A DNA stretch of 64,000 bases from Candidatus Bathyarchaeota archaeon (GCA_003151735.1 PLYI01000087.1:62001-126000); one strand, 5' to 3'; shown: positions 1-8,510, counted from the stretch's first letter. Made by a program: numbers and translations. The notes: generated by a model not told the origin, from the sequence alone.

Positions 1-294
1 GATTCAGCAAACTTGGTTGCGAACGCCGATTTGGTGGTCAGTTACGGAGGTACAATTGCAAGGGAAGCTGCCCTTCAGGGCGTTCCCAGCATCGCAATCT
101 CTGACATGGCAAAAACCTACGTGAACAGGTATTTAGCGCAGAAAGGTTTTCCACTGTTTATCACAACTGAGCAGGGAATCCTTGGGATTGCTAAGAAGTA
201 TCTGGGCAAAAGATTTGACTTGAAAGATAAGCTTGCAGAGTTGGAGAACCCTGTTGATGTCATCGAGAAAGTTGTGGAAAACATAAAAACTTGA
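1..294 (+). CDS. DUF354-family protein, C-terminal part (5' end outside window)
   Basis: The frame is open from base 1, so this is the last 97 codons of a longer gene. The glycine-rich stretch GGTIAREAALQGVP, followed by a short strand, is the C-terminal nucleotide-sugar-binding signature of the archaeal DUF354 family, which is related to UDP-GlcNAc 2-epimerases and GT-B glycosyltransferases. The family is cytosolic and its substrate is not established. The gene converges on the SAM hydrolase gene 11 bases downstream. Family call is from the motif only; no catalytic N-terminal domain can be inspected. Confidence 0.65.
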   Translation, partial: DSANLVANADLVVSYGGTIAREAALQGVPSIAISDMAKTYVNRYLAQKGFPLFITTEQGILGIAKKYLGKRFDLKDKLAELENPVDVIEKVVENIKT

Positions 295-305
295 ACACTG
301 CTGAC

Positions 306-1079
306 TTACGCTGGCGCGATTTCGATTTTGTCTCCAGCCATGACTTGGAACTTTTCTGCTGCGCTGCTTTGGTTTAATGCTATTTCCAAAAAGTCGTGGC
401 TGCCTATCAGCGCTATTGGCTGTTGGAGTTTGACTTGCGCGTAGGTTTTGGCGAAAGTGAGGTTTAGCGAAAGGTTCTGGAGTCTTACGTTGACTTTTTT
501 AGTCTTTGCCATTTCTTTCTGGTTTATGTTCGTGATTATGTTGCCATAGCCATCTACATGCAATACTTCACCTAACAAAGAACTGTCTCTTCTTTTTACG
601 ATGGCAAACTCGGGAGTAACCGCATCTTGTATTTCTGGACCAAACTCGGAAGGCTCCACACCCATATCCAATTGCGCTGCAGCAGGCGCAAAAACATCCC
701 TTCCATGAAAGGTGAAGGAAACTTTGGTTAGCATAAACTTCGGATTAGTAAGTTCGTATATGTGTTCGATTCCTTGGGTTTGGGCAGCTAAAATCAAAAC
801 ACCATTGTCTGGTCCAACAAAAAAACTCTGCTTAGTCTGCACTAAAATGGCGCGCCTCTCCATTCCGACGCCAGGGTCCACAACTGCCAGATTAACGGTG
901 CCTTTGGGAAAGTAGGGTGCGGCTGAAGCCAACATGAAAGCGCCCATGCGAATGTTGAATTTTTCAACGTCGTGTGTTATGTCGATTAGGTTAGCCTTTG
1001 GGTTTATGGTTAAGATGACGCCTTTCATCTCTGCTACATACGGGTCTTTTAACCCAAAGTCACTGGTTAACGTTATCAT
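306..1079 (-). CDS. S-adenosyl-L-methionine hydrolase (DUF62/SAM_adeno_trans family)
   Basis: A 257-aa protein beginning MITLTSDFGLKDPY, the classical N-terminus of this family, with further signatures DPGVG, VGPDNGVL and FHGRDVFAPAAA. Characterised archaeal members cleave SAM to adenosine and methionine; related fluorinases and chlorinases use halide. I place the start at 1079: the frame is open 16 codons further up, but that would run into moaD, and GGCGGT lies just upstream of this ATG. The start is 4 bases after the moaD stop, so the two are probably co-transcribed. Length matches the family. Confidence 0.88.
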   Translation of the reverse strand: MITLTSDFGLKDPYVAEMKGVILTINPKANLIDITHDVEKFNIRMGAFMLASAAPYFPKGTVNLAVVDPGVGMERRAILVQTKQSFFVGPDNGVLILAAQTQGIEHIYELTNPKFMLTKVSFTFHGRDVFAPAAAQLDMGVEPSEFGPEIQDAVTPEFAIVKRRDSSLLGEVLHVDGYGNIITNINQKEMAKTKKVNVRLQNLSLNLTFAKTYAQVKLQQPIALIGSHDFLEIALNQSSAAEKFQVMAGDKIEIAPA

Positions 1080-1083
1080 TTGG

Positions 1084-1368
1084 TTAACCGCCGTGTACGA
1101 CTGGGACAAAAACGATTTCGTCTCCATCGTTTAGTTTAGTTTCATAGCCCTTTAGAACACTGATCTCCCTGCCGTTAACCAGTATAAGTGAATTTGACCT
1201 TGAATCGTTAAGTTCTCGATCGCTGAAGGTATGCTTCAACTCTGGCATATCTTGACTGATTTTATCCACCAACTCTTTTACGGAAATTCCATCTTGGAAG
1301 TTGACGGAGAACTGTGTTTTTCCTGAAAGATGACGCAGTGCGCCTATGAATTTTATGGTTAAAGACAT
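1084..1368 (-). CDS. MoaD/ThiS-like ubiquitin-fold protein (possible SAMP)
   Basis: A 94-aa beta-grasp protein. It opens MSLTIKFIGALRHLSGK, has the central LVNGREI and DGDEIVFVPV segments of MoaD, and ends in a free Gly-Gly (VVHGG). That tail is adenylated and thiocarboxylated in MoaD, or conjugated to lysines in archaeal SAMPs. It could carry sulfur for molybdopterin (a MoaE gene is at 24.8 kb), serve tRNA thiolation, or act as a protein modifier; sequence alone does not choose. It sits between an uncharacterised helical protein gene and the SAM hydrolase gene, all on the minus strand. Confidence 0.85.
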   Translation of the reverse strand: MSLTIKFIGALRHLSGKTQFSVNFQDGISVKELVDKISQDMPELKHTFSDRELNDSRSNSLILVNGREISVLKGYETKLNDGDEIVFVPVVHGG

Positions 1369-1412
1369 CTATTCTTCACTCTTGAATGTAGAATAAAGAG
1401 GTTGTGAAAAAT

Positions 1413-1793
1413 TTAGCTGAAGCTTTCAAATTTTTCCTGCGTCAAAGTTTCAACGATGTCGGTTGCGATGTCAACTATTGAATCTGCCTGCTTCATCATG
1501 GCGTCACCGTTCACTTCTTCCATCTGCGAAATCTGCTGAACGATTGTTTCAATCTCAATCAAAAATTTCAATACAGAATCGTTTGTGGCAGGATTTTTCA
1601 TTACTTCTTCACGGATGAGTATTTCTATAAAGGCAGGTTCGCCGAGACTGTAGTATATGGCGTTTCTGGCTTTTCTGATGGCTTCAATAACTAAGCTTGG
1701 CGCCATATAGGGGATTTTTCGTGCTGCTTCCAGTTCAGCTTTGGCTTCACGAAGGTACCTTAGTGCCCAACCTTTCCTGTACTCATCCATCAT
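1413..1793 (-). CDS. Uncharacterised all-helical protein
   Basis: A 126-aa acidic protein that I do not recognise. It begins MMDEYRKGWALRYLREAKAE and is predicted almost entirely helical, with an AKAELEAARK segment like the first helix of HEPN-type bundles, but no RX4-6H catalytic motif is seen. No signal peptide or membrane segment. It lies 17 bases downstream of the S17e stop and 44 bases upstream of moaD, so it is probably in the same operon. A helical-bundle adaptor is a guess. Confidence 0.7.
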   Translation of the reverse strand: MMDEYRKGWALRYLREAKAELEAARKIPYMAPSLVIEAIRKARNAIYYSLGEPAFIEILIREEVMKNPATNDSVLKFLIEIETIVQQISQMEEVNGDAMMKQADSIVDIATDIVETLTQEKFESFS

Positions 1794-1810
1794 TAGATTT
1801 CTTTCCAGAA

Positions 1811-2050
1811 TTACTCTGCTATTTCTTCTTGATCTTCGAGTTCAGATTCAGTTGCTGAGTTAGCTTGAGCTAACGCAAGTGTGCGTGTTATGTATCCTGC
1901 AGTTTGGTTTCTTACTCGTGTAGTTGCGCCTTTTGTCAATTCGACAACTGCATGTTTGTTTTCGTCAAAGTTAGTTGTGAATTTGCTTGGAAAGCGAGCC
2001 ATCAGTGCTTTGCCCAGTTTTTTGATCTGATCAGTCTTTACTTTTCCCAG
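1811..2050 (-). CDS. rps17e: 30S ribosomal protein S17e, apparent CTG start
   Basis: Small-subunit ribosomal protein. The segments FTTNFDENK and NQTAGYITR are diagnostic of S17e. The first ATG (2002) would delete the conserved basic N-terminus. Reading upstream in frame gives LGKVKTDQIKKLGKAL, which aligns with the family start MGKVRTxxIKR. Two in-frame TAA stops lie directly before this CTG, and a strong Shine-Dalgarno GGAGGA (2058-2063) is 7 bases upstream of it. No Shine-Dalgarno is seen before the internal ATG. I therefore place the start at the CTG, giving 79 aa. Family identity is firm; CTG use is inference from alignment and RBS. Confidence 0.87.
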   Translation of the reverse strand: MGKVKTDQIKKLGKALMARFPSKFTTNFDENKHAVVELTKGATTRVRNQTAGYITRTLALAQANSATESELEDQEEIAE

Positions 2051-2057
2051 TTATTAT

Positions 2058-2063
2058 TCCTCC
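2058..2063 (-). promoter_or_regulatory. Shine-Dalgarno site that decides the S17e start
   Basis: GGAGGA on the minus strand, 7 bases before the CTG codon at 2050 and followed by in-frame TAA TAA. It has the normal spacing for CTG and is far too distant from the internal ATG at 2002. Confidence 0.75.
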
Positions 2064-2211
2064 GATGTTAACGATTTATAGTTTCTCCGACGTTTAAAAG
2101 CGTTGGAGCAACTCTCAATAGATGATAGGCTTAATTTAAGTTTACGCCTTAAACCATTGAATTAGTCACCAATAAGTCACGAGTCAAACGGTGAAGAAAA
2201 AAGTTGACTTG

Positions 2212-2985
2212 TTAGTTTACTTTTATGTTAAAGAATGACTCAAAATTCTTGATTATTTGTTGGGCAACTTCTTCCGCCTGCATTTTCTTGATTTCAGCTA
2301 CTGCTCCAACAACGTTGCGAATGTATGATGGCTTAGTTAATTGTCCGTTGAAGGGGCGCTTCCAATATGTTACTGGTCCATCGGTTTCTGTTAGCAGGTT
2401 CGTTATTGGGGTTTTGTCTACGACTTCTCGGATGCCGTTTGAGTAGGTAGCTGGCGGGCCCTCTGTGATGAAGTAGTCGTTGTCTAACGCTTTGGTAAGG
2501 GCATTTAGGGGGTGGCTAAACCAATGTAGCAGCACACGTTTGAGGCGGTATGATGGCAACATTTCCACAATGATATCTGTGGTTCCGCGAGAATGGATGA
2601 TTACTGGCAGCTCAAGCGTTTCAGCCAAATGCAGCATCTTATCAAAGACCATAGTTTGTTTTTCCCAGACAGTTTCATACTTACAGTCTAACCCGATTTC
2701 GCCAATAGCCTTAACAACGCCTTTTTGTTTTTGTATGAACTCTATGGTTTCTTCAAGTTCATTCTCCTTGAGAACATTTACATTCCACGGGTGAATCCCT
2801 AAAGCTGGGTAAACAAGGTTAGGATATTGTTGGGCTAGTTTAACGTCGTTTTGGCAGGTTTTAAGGTCCATTGAATTGGTAACTAAAGCGGTTACGCCCG
2901 AGTTTTTTGCATCCGCTATTAACTCATCGATGTGGCCGATGTATTCGGCGTCGGAAAGGTGAACATGTGCGTCTATTAGTTTCAT
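2212..2985 (-). CDS. TatD-family metal-dependent hydrolase
   Basis: A 257-aa amidohydrolase-fold protein, typically a 3'-5' DNase or other phosphoesterase. The metal ligands are visible in order: H7 and H9 (DAHVHL), E96 (GEIGLD), H131 (IIHSRG), H154 (LLHWFS) and D202 (TETDGP). Length is normal for TatD. It starts at ATG 2985 and is transcribed alone, away from the histone gene. Substrate is not predictable; DNA repair or nucleic-acid degradation is the usual role. Confidence 0.9.
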   Translation of the reverse strand: MKLIDAHVHLSDAEYIGHIDELIADAKNSGVTALVTNSMDLKTCQNDVKLAQQYPNLVYPALGIHPWNVNVLKENELEETIEFIQKQKGVVKAIGEIGLDCKYETVWEKQTMVFDKMLHLAETLELPVIIHSRGTTDIIVEMLPSYRLKRVLLHWFSHPLNALTKALDNDYFITEGPPATYSNGIREVVDKTPITNLLTETDGPVTYWKRPFNGQLTKPSYIRNVVGAVAEIKKMQAEEVAQQIIKNFESFFNIKVN

Positions 2986-3088
2986 CTTTGCTCAGCGCTA
3001 TATTCGCCTTTGAACGTTTTATAATTTTTCTTTCCTCAAACAAGAGGTTTAAGTTAAGGTGATTTAGGGGAAAAAGCGATAACAAAGG

Positions 3089-3096
3089 TTAAATAT
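3089..3096 (+). promoter_or_regulatory. Probable TATA box of the histone gene
   Basis: TTAAATAT, about 38 bases upstream of the histone ATG. With initiation about 25 bases downstream this leaves a short leader of 10-15 bases. Assigned by sequence and spacing only. Confidence 0.45.
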
Positions 3097-3133
3097 TGCC
3101 TTAAAGAGAAAAAGAAGCTAAAGAGATGTCGAT

Positions 3134-3355
3134 ATGACTGAATTAGAAATAGCTGTAGCTCCCATGCACAGATTATGTAAAAAAGCAGGCGCAGACAGAG
3201 TAAGCGAAGCAGCAGCAAAAGAACTCGCAAAAGCACTAGAAGATATCGGCGTTAAAATCGCCAAAGAAGCTCTTGATTTCGCGATGCATGCTGGAAGAAA
3301 AACCATCAAAGCGGAAGACATAGAAATCGCCGCAAGAAAAATCATGGGAAAATAA
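3134..3355 (+). CDS. Archaeal histone (HMf/HTa-like histone fold)
   Basis: A 73-aa single histone-fold protein. The three helices are visible: APMHRLCKKAGADRVSE, the long central helix ending AKEALDFAMHAGRK, and IKAEDIEIAARKIMG. The R-T/S pair (GRKTIKAEDI) is the DNA-contacting loop found in archaeal histones. It wraps chromosomal DNA as dimers or longer filaments. There is no long tail. Monocistronic, with a T-rich run after the stop. Together with albA at 20.9 kb it indicates a mixed histone/Alba chromatin. Confidence 0.95.
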   Translation: MTELEIAVAPMHRLCKKAGADRVSEAAAKELAKALEDIGVKIAKEALDFAMHAGRKTIKAEDIEIAARKIMGK

Positions 3356-3370
3356 AAGCTCATCACTTAA

Positions 3371-3402
3371 CATTTCTCCCTTCTTCTTTTTTGTTTTTTA
3401 AT
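3371..3402 (+). terminator. T-rich terminator after the histone gene
   Basis: Several T runs separated by C (TTTCTCCCTTCTTC followed by TTTTTTG TTTTTT) begin about 15 bases after the histone stop. Archaeal RNA polymerase terminates at such T tracts without a hairpin. Confidence 0.5.
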
Positions 3403-3571
3403 GAAATCGGAATAAGATTTTTATCGGATTTGCTTGTCATATTGGAAATGGAATTTAGGCCTTTTTTAGACTTTTCTGGACTTTTTTATACTAAAAATGG
3501 CTCCCTGAATTGCGGCCTCTCTGACTAACCCAGTAATAAAACAAAAAAAACATTCTAACCGTATTTTTACC

Positions 3572-4324
3572 TTAAGCGGTCGCTGAGGAATCCCATAGGA
3601 ATTGGAAGTATTCCCGTGCAAACCCAACTAAACCCACATGGTCGCTCCATATTACGAGGGTTGGTTTGTCTTCACCCAGGAACAGCATGGCTTCTTTTCC
3701 GTCAGCTATCACCCCGCCGCCAAACATGTGGTCACGGATTCGTAGCTCGCTTAATCCAGGGTATTTTTTTAGGAAAAGCCATTCTTCCTTTTTGCCAGCG
3801 CCCATCAACTTTACCCTCACCGTTTTCCTCAAACCGCTGCCCAGCAAAGGTTCAGCCAGGGCGAGCACCGGTTTGGCGAATTCTGGGGCGGCAATCACGA
3901 TTTCTATTGAGGCTTTTTTTAGGACTTCTTCAAGTTTTGTTAATACGGCTTGTTGTCCACGTAGAATAAGCATGTCGGGTCGTTCTACGAGTTCTTTTTT
4001 TTCGTAGAGGGGTTGGAGGTTTTCGGCTACTGTGTTTTCCCAGTTCAGGTACTTATCTTCAAGCCGCAGTTTAGTGAAGCGTGTTGCTTCCATGGGTGGG
4101 ACAGGGTAGTATTTGTAGGGTCGGCTTTCGCTGCTTTTTATCCAGCCTTTCTCTTTGAGGGAGTTTAGAACTTCGTACATTTTGCTGTACGGCACTGTGG
4201 CTTGTTGGCTTATTTCCATAGCCGTCATCTGCCCGCCTTCCAGCAGTACTATGTAAGCGTCGATTTCGTAAGCGTTTAAACCCATTTCACGCATAGCAGC
4301 CCGAGTGCCTTCGTTTATTGACAT
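3572..4324 (-). CDS. TrmB-family transcriptional regulator
   Basis: A 250-aa protein. An N-terminal winged helix (residues about 5-75, MREMGLNAYEIDAYIVLLEG then ISQQATVPYSKMYEVLNSLK) matches the TrmB sugar-sensing family of archaea. The C-terminal half resembles the PLD-like effector domain of TrmB (DMLILRGQQAVLTKLEEVLK then FGGGVIADGKEAMLFLGED). It probably represses or activates metabolic genes in response to a ligand not identifiable here. It is divergent from the Tes-like gene (105 bases between starts), so either may be its target. Confidence 0.85.
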   Translation of the reverse strand: MSINEGTRAAMREMGLNAYEIDAYIVLLEGGQMTAMEISQQATVPYSKMYEVLNSLKEKGWIKSSESRPYKYYPVPPMEATRFTKLRLEDKYLNWENTVAENLQPLYEKKELVERPDMLILRGQQAVLTKLEEVLKKASIEIVIAAPEFAKPVLALAEPLLGSGLRKTVRVKLMGAGKKEEWLFLKKYPGLSELRIRDHMFGGGVIADGKEAMLFLGEDKPTLVIWSDHVGLVGFAREYFQFLWDSSATA

Positions 4325-4429
4325 GTTCTCCCCTCAATCACCTTAGGAAACGTCTGGAAACCTTATTATCATCACATCTGCACTTAAGCACTTCGAAATT
4401 AATGCTTACATGCAAGAAGGCAAAATCTA

Positions 4430-5920
4430 ATGAAAGATATCAAACCTACAAGAAGTATCTGTCCAGAATGCCTAAAGGCAATAGATGCAACCATCTACGA
4501 AGACGATGGCAAAGTTTTCATGAAAAAAGCGTGCCCTGAACATGGGGCTTTCAATGAACTTTATTGGTCTGACTATGACCAATACATGCGTGCGGAAAAG
4601 TTCCGTTTTGACGGTGACGGAATAGAAAATCCACGAACTGAAAAGAAAAAGGGCTGCCCAAACGACTGCGGCATCTGCCCCGAACATAAATCCCAAACTG
4701 CACTCGCCATTATAGATGTAACGAACAGGTGCAACCTGAAATGCCCCGTCTGCTTCGCTAATGCTGCTGCTGCAGGATACGTTTACGAACCTACCGCCGA
4801 ACAAATCACAGGTATGCTTGAAAACCTAAGGGCAAACAGGCCAGTACCAGCAACCGCGTTGCAGTTCAGCGGAGGAGAACCCACTATCCGCAACGAACTC
4901 TTCGATTTTATTCGAAAAGCCAAAGAATTAGGTTTCAAACACGTTGAAATCAACACGAACGGTCTTCGAATCAGCAAAGACGTCGAATACGCCAAACAAC
5001 TGAAAGCTGCGGGTGTCAGCACCATTTACCTGCAGTTCGACGGATTGACCTCTGATGTATATAAGTTCATTCGTGGCTTAGATCTCCTTGACACTAAGAT
5101 GAAAGCTATTCAGAATCTGCGTGAAGCAGGTTTCGACAGCGTAGTCCTTGTTGTCACGTTGGTTAAGGGCGTAAACGATGGGCAATTGGGCGACATAGTA
5201 AAATTTGCATTAACAAACTTTGACGTTATTCGATGCGTCAACGTGCAACCTGTTTCGCTGTGCGGACGTTTGCCCCAGCAGGAGCGGGAAAAAATGCGCA
5301 TCACCATCCCGGACTTCATGCGTTTAGTGGAGGAGCAGACAAACGGCATGGTGAAAGCTTCAGACTTTTACCCTGTCCCAACAGTTGCACCCATCGCCAA
5401 AGCAGTCGGCGCCCTCAAAGACAAACGCTACTTAGAATTCACTGCACACCCCCACTGCGGCATGGGAACATACCTGTTCACGGAAAACGGCAAAACAATC
5501 CCCATATCCCGCATAGGAAACGTGAAAAAATTCAACGAAGCCATGAAAAAAGTCTACGAAGAAGCCGCCAAAGGCAACAAAAGCCGTGCCAAACTCCGCT
5601 TAGTCGGAGCAGCCCGACATATGAAATTCAGTTTCCTGCGCAAGTATGTGTTGCGCGTGTTGACGGAGGGCAGCTATGAAAGCCTCGGTGACTTACAACG
5701 TAAATCGCTTCTGCTTACTTCAATGCACTTTATGGATCCCTACAACTTTGACCTCGAAAGAGTCCAGCGCTGCCTAATCCACTATGCAGTTCCAGACGGA
5801 CGCATAATACCGTTCTGCACCATGAACTCCATCCACCGCGCTGAAGTAGAAAAGAAACTTGGCGTTCCAATCAAAGAATGGAAAGAGAAACATAAGGTTG
5901 AAATAAGCCAGCCAATGTAA
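4430..5920 (+). CDS. Radical SAM protein of the tetraether-lipid synthase (Tes) group
   Basis: A 496-aa radical SAM enzyme. The SAM-cluster motif CNLKCPVC (C101, C105, C108) follows the group-specific IIDVTNR, with GGEPT downstream. The N-terminus has the extra cysteine sets of this group: C11-x2-C14 with C35, and CPNDCGIC (C76, C80, C83), pointing to additional metal sites. The arrangement matches the MJ0619/MA_1486 group, whose characterised member Tes couples two archaeol chains to make GDGT. A GDGT role fits a Bathyarchaeia-type host. Paralogues in this group do other jobs, so membership is firmer than the exact reaction. Confidence 0.78.
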   Translation: MKDIKPTRSICPECLKAIDATIYEDDGKVFMKKACPEHGAFNELYWSDYDQYMRAEKFRFDGDGIENPRTEKKKGCPNDCGICPEHKSQTALAIIDVTNRCNLKCPVCFANAAAAGYVYEPTAEQITGMLENLRANRPVPATALQFSGGEPTIRNELFDFIRKAKELGFKHVEINTNGLRISKDVEYAKQLKAAGVSTIYLQFDGLTSDVYKFIRGLDLLDTKMKAIQNLREAGFDSVVLVVTLVKGVNDGQLGDIVKFALTNFDVIRCVNVQPVSLCGRLPQQEREKMRITIPDFMRLVEEQTNGMVKASDFYPVPTVAPIAKAVGALKDKRYLEFTAHPHCGMGTYLFTENGKTIPISRIGNVKKFNEAMKKVYEEAAKGNKSRAKLRLVGAARHMKFSFLRKYVLRVLTEGSYESLGDLQRKSLLLTSMHFMDPYNFDLERVQRCLIHYAVPDGRIIPFCTMNSIHRAEVEKKLGVPIKEWKEKHKVEISQPM

Positions 5921-5948
5921 TTGTTGAGAATTCTACAAGGTGAAAATA

Positions 5949-6278
5949 ATGGGTGGAAAAAAGAAGCTCGGCATAAAGCAGATGGAAAAGCAGCAAGTTA
6001 AAACGGACGAAGACAAAGCGAAAGAAGCAAAGAAGAAAGAGAAAGCTGGTCCGCCAAAGGAAAGAAAAACTGTTGGCATAATGGTTCCAGACGCAAAAGA
6101 TCCAAAAAACGTCAGCGAAATCAAAAAGATGAATGTCTTAACGCCATACACGGTTGCAACACGCTATGGAATACGCATAAGCGCAGCTAAAGACTTCCTC
6201 GAGCAGCTAGAAGCAAATGGTTCAGTACAACTTGTCTCCGGCAGCCACAACATCAAAATCTACAAGCCAGCAGCATAA
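5949..6278 (+). CDS. rps25e: 30S ribosomal protein S25e
   Basis: A 109-aa protein with a lysine-rich N-terminal half (KKKLGIKQMEKQ and KAKEAKKKEK) and a C-terminal winged-helix core VLTPYTVATRYGIRISAAKD, characteristic of S25e in the 30S head. The ATG at 5949 is chosen because AAGGTGA lies just upstream; GTG 5940 would overlap that Shine-Dalgarno. It follows the Tes-like gene by 28 bases and may share its transcript. S25e is known in TACK, Asgard and eukaryotes but is absent from most Euryarchaeota, so it helps place the organism. Confidence 0.92.
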   Translation: MGGKKKLGIKQMEKQQVKTDEDKAKEAKKKEKAGPPKERKTVGIMVPDAKDPKNVSEIKKMNVLTPYTVATRYGIRISAAKDFLEQLEANGSVQLVSGSHNIKIYKPAA

Positions 6279-6335
6279 CTGCAAAAATTTACCTATTTCA
6301 AAAAACAATTTTCTTCATATTGGGAGTTTGTTTTC

Positions 6336-6815
6336 GTGAGTTTTCCAGATAGAGTTTATACTACAGAAGAAGTAAAAGCAGCTAAGGCCCTAGTTGACCA
6401 AGGCTACAAGCATGATCTAATTGTTGAGGGTGCACCTGAGTTTAGAAAACAGGTCAACCAAGCTCTTGAATTAATCAAAACGGCAGGATACTATGACTTT
6501 TTGAGATCTTACATACGGAAAATCATGGAAATAGATGGAATAGCCCAGCTCCGCGAAACAGAAGTCGCACTCTGGGCAAACAAGTTCGCTGTAGAAAACC
6601 CAGTGGACGCCGCCAGTCTATTTATCCAAAAAGCCTTCCAAATGAAAGAGTACATAGAAGGCGAACTCTACTATGGGGGCAATGCGGAAAAACGTTCAGT
6701 GACAAAACGCATCGAGTTTCTACAGACCCTCAAAGAAAAAACAAGTGAAAAAGACATTAAAGAAGAGTGCGAGCGACTGCTAGAAATGTGGAGAGAAAGC
6801 TCTCTAGCGTTCTAG
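6336..6815 (+). CDS. Uncharacterised archaeal helical protein
   Basis: A 159-aa protein, GTG start, mostly amphipathic helices, no membrane segment, cysteine or obvious catalytic motif. N-terminal TTEEVKAAKALVDQGYKHDL and a central ALELIKTAGYYDFLRSYIRK stretch give a hydrophobic repeat pattern like a small helical bundle. I do not recognise the family. It lies 57 bases after S25e on the same strand and converges with the cyclophilin-like gene 1 base downstream. Confidence 0.72.
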   Translation: MSFPDRVYTTEEVKAAKALVDQGYKHDLIVEGAPEFRKQVNQALELIKTAGYYDFLRSYIRKIMEIDGIAQLRETEVALWANKFAVENPVDAASLFIQKAFQMKEYIEGELYYGGNAEKRSVTKRIEFLQTLKEKTSEKDIKEECERLLEMWRESSLAF

Positions 6816-6816
6816 A

Positions 6817-7212
6817 CTAAGCCGTTGACAACTGAACTTTGATTGTTGATCCACTTTTTACCTGCTTAAAAAATTCAAGGTTACTAGTTACTTTTCCCAG
6901 GATGCTGACTGGACTGTAAGGTTGAGATTTGCCATAGAAAACGCATAATGCGCCGTCCATAGGCCAGAAAGCAATGGTGCCTGATTCCACAGTTGATTTG
7001 GCTTTTTCTTCGCCCATCTTGATTGGAATTTCAAAATAGACTTCTTCTTTGTATAAGGCAGCTCTTCCTTCAAGAGGAAGCTTGCGAACGATAGTGTCTA
7101 TTGTTCTTGGCGCAAGGAACCTGACGAGTTCGCCTTCAGCTTCACCTACGCCTTCGATGAGAAACTTTATTTTTATGTGGGAAACGTCTGCTTCATCACT
7201 CAAAGTGTTCAT
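6817..7212 (-). CDS. Cyclophilin-like fold protein (TM1367/DUF369 family)
   Basis: A 131-aa beta-rich protein. The segments EGELVRFLAPRTIDTIVRKL, EVYFEIPIKM, GTIAFWPMDGALCVFYG and PVSILGKVT match the small archaeal/bacterial cyclophilin-like family typified by TM1367. These have the cyclophilin barrel but lack the usual peptidyl-prolyl isomerase active-site set, and their function is not established. Single gene on the minus strand, cytosolic. Confidence 0.78.
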   Translation of the reverse strand: MNTLSDEADVSHIKIKFLIEGVGEAEGELVRFLAPRTIDTIVRKLPLEGRAALYKEEVYFEIPIKMGEEKAKSTVESGTIAFWPMDGALCVFYGKSQPYSPVSILGKVTSNLEFFKQVKSGSTIKVQLSTA

Positions 7213-7309
7213 ACCCCTTAAAGAAAACCCAATAATCCCTGCAAATCAGAAGGTATAGTGCGTGAAGTGCAATTTAACTCTTACACTCCACAAAACAGAG
7301 CAAGTTAGA

Positions 7310-8413
7310 CTAGAGGAGGCTTAGGACTGTTTCCCCGATGAATCGTGCCTGTTCCTCGGTGACTCCTGGATGAATAGGCAAGGAGAACACCTGTTTAGAC
7401 GCCTTCTCTGTTTCTGGTAATTTGGCGCTTTCAAAGTTTTCTCGGTAGAATGGCATTTGATGAATTGGATTCACGTAGTATGCTTCTGCTCCAATTCCTT
7501 TGTTTTTGAGTTCTTGAATGAATTTATTTCGTTGAGTTTCTGTACCATCTTTTAATCTTGCGGTATAAAGGTACCAGCTATGTTGCCTATCTTTTGTTTC
7601 ATAGGGTAAAACAAGCTTGCTGTTCTTCTCAAGAATCTTCGTTAGTTGCTGAGCGTTCTGGCGGCGTTTAGCCACAAACCCTTCTAATCTTCCCAATTGC
7701 ACATTGCCTATTGCGGCTTGCATCTCAGACATACGGTAGTTAGTTCCCAAAATCAATGAGGCGTACTTGGCTTTTTCACCATGAGTTCGAATCATACGCA
7801 AGGTTTCATCCAATTGTTCGTTGTTGGTTGTTGCAACTCCGCCTTCACCTGTCATTATGTTTTTGCTTGCATACATGCTCCAGCAGACAACATCGGAAAA
7901 TGCACCGACAGGTTTACCCGCATATGTTGCTCCGTGCGCTTGAGCAGCGTCTTCCACCAAAGCTAAACCATGTTTGTCGGCGATTTCTCGCAGGTGCTTG
8001 AAGTCAGCTGAAAACCCATATAAATCCACAGGCAATACCGCTTTGGTTTTTTTGGTTATTGCTTTCTCCACTTCTGAAGGCGAGAGATTGTATGTTTTGG
8101 GTTCGATGTCGACGAAGACTGGTTTGGCTCCTGCCAACGCTACTGCTTCGGCGGTAGCTACGAAAGTGAAACTGGGCAAAATAACCTCATCACCATGTTT
8201 TACGCCAACAGCCATAACCGCAGCGTGCAAAGCCGCAGTGCCCGTGTTAACGCCAACAGCGTGTTTGGCACCCGCCATTTTAGCAAAGCCTTTCTCGAAC
8301 TCGGTAACGGCAGGACCCATACCTAGACCGCTTGTCAACATGCCGCTTCGCATGACTTTGTTTACAGCTTGGATTTCTTCTTCACCGATTTTTGGAAGGT
8401 TAATGTATATCAT
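7310..8413 (-). CDS. DegT/DnrJ/EryC1/StrS-family PLP aminotransferase
   Basis: A 367-aa fold-type I aminotransferase acting on nucleotide-linked or free keto sugars. VNTGTAALHAA, the pyridine-binding acid in VEDAAQAHGA (D155) and the Schiff-base lysine in YASKNIMTGEGG (K184) are present, as is the C-terminal PIHQMPFY region that gates the sugar pocket. Full length. It probably makes an amino sugar for surface glycans; the flippase at 44.5-46.1 kb and the DUF354 fragment at base 1 would fit, although they are not adjacent. Confidence 0.92.
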   Translation of the reverse strand: MIYINLPKIGEEEIQAVNKVMRSGMLTSGLGMGPAVTEFEKGFAKMAGAKHAVGVNTGTAALHAAVMAVGVKHGDEVILPSFTFVATAEAVALAGAKPVFVDIEPKTYNLSPSEVEKAITKKTKAVLPVDLYGFSADFKHLREIADKHGLALVEDAAQAHGATYAGKPVGAFSDVVCWSMYASKNIMTGEGGVATTNNEQLDETLRMIRTHGEKAKYASLILGTNYRMSEMQAAIGNVQLGRLEGFVAKRRQNAQQLTKILEKNSKLVLPYETKDRQHSWYLYTARLKDGTETQRNKFIQELKNKGIGAEAYYVNPIHQMPFYRENFESAKLPETEKASKQVFSLPIHPGVTEEQARFIGETVLSLL

Positions 8414-8510
8414 TTCGTCGGCTCACTTGTTAGGATACTATGAAGTCTTGTATATTTTATTTTGCTCAAAACTATAATGGATGGCAACGTAGTTTTGGAA
8501 GCAGCTAACC

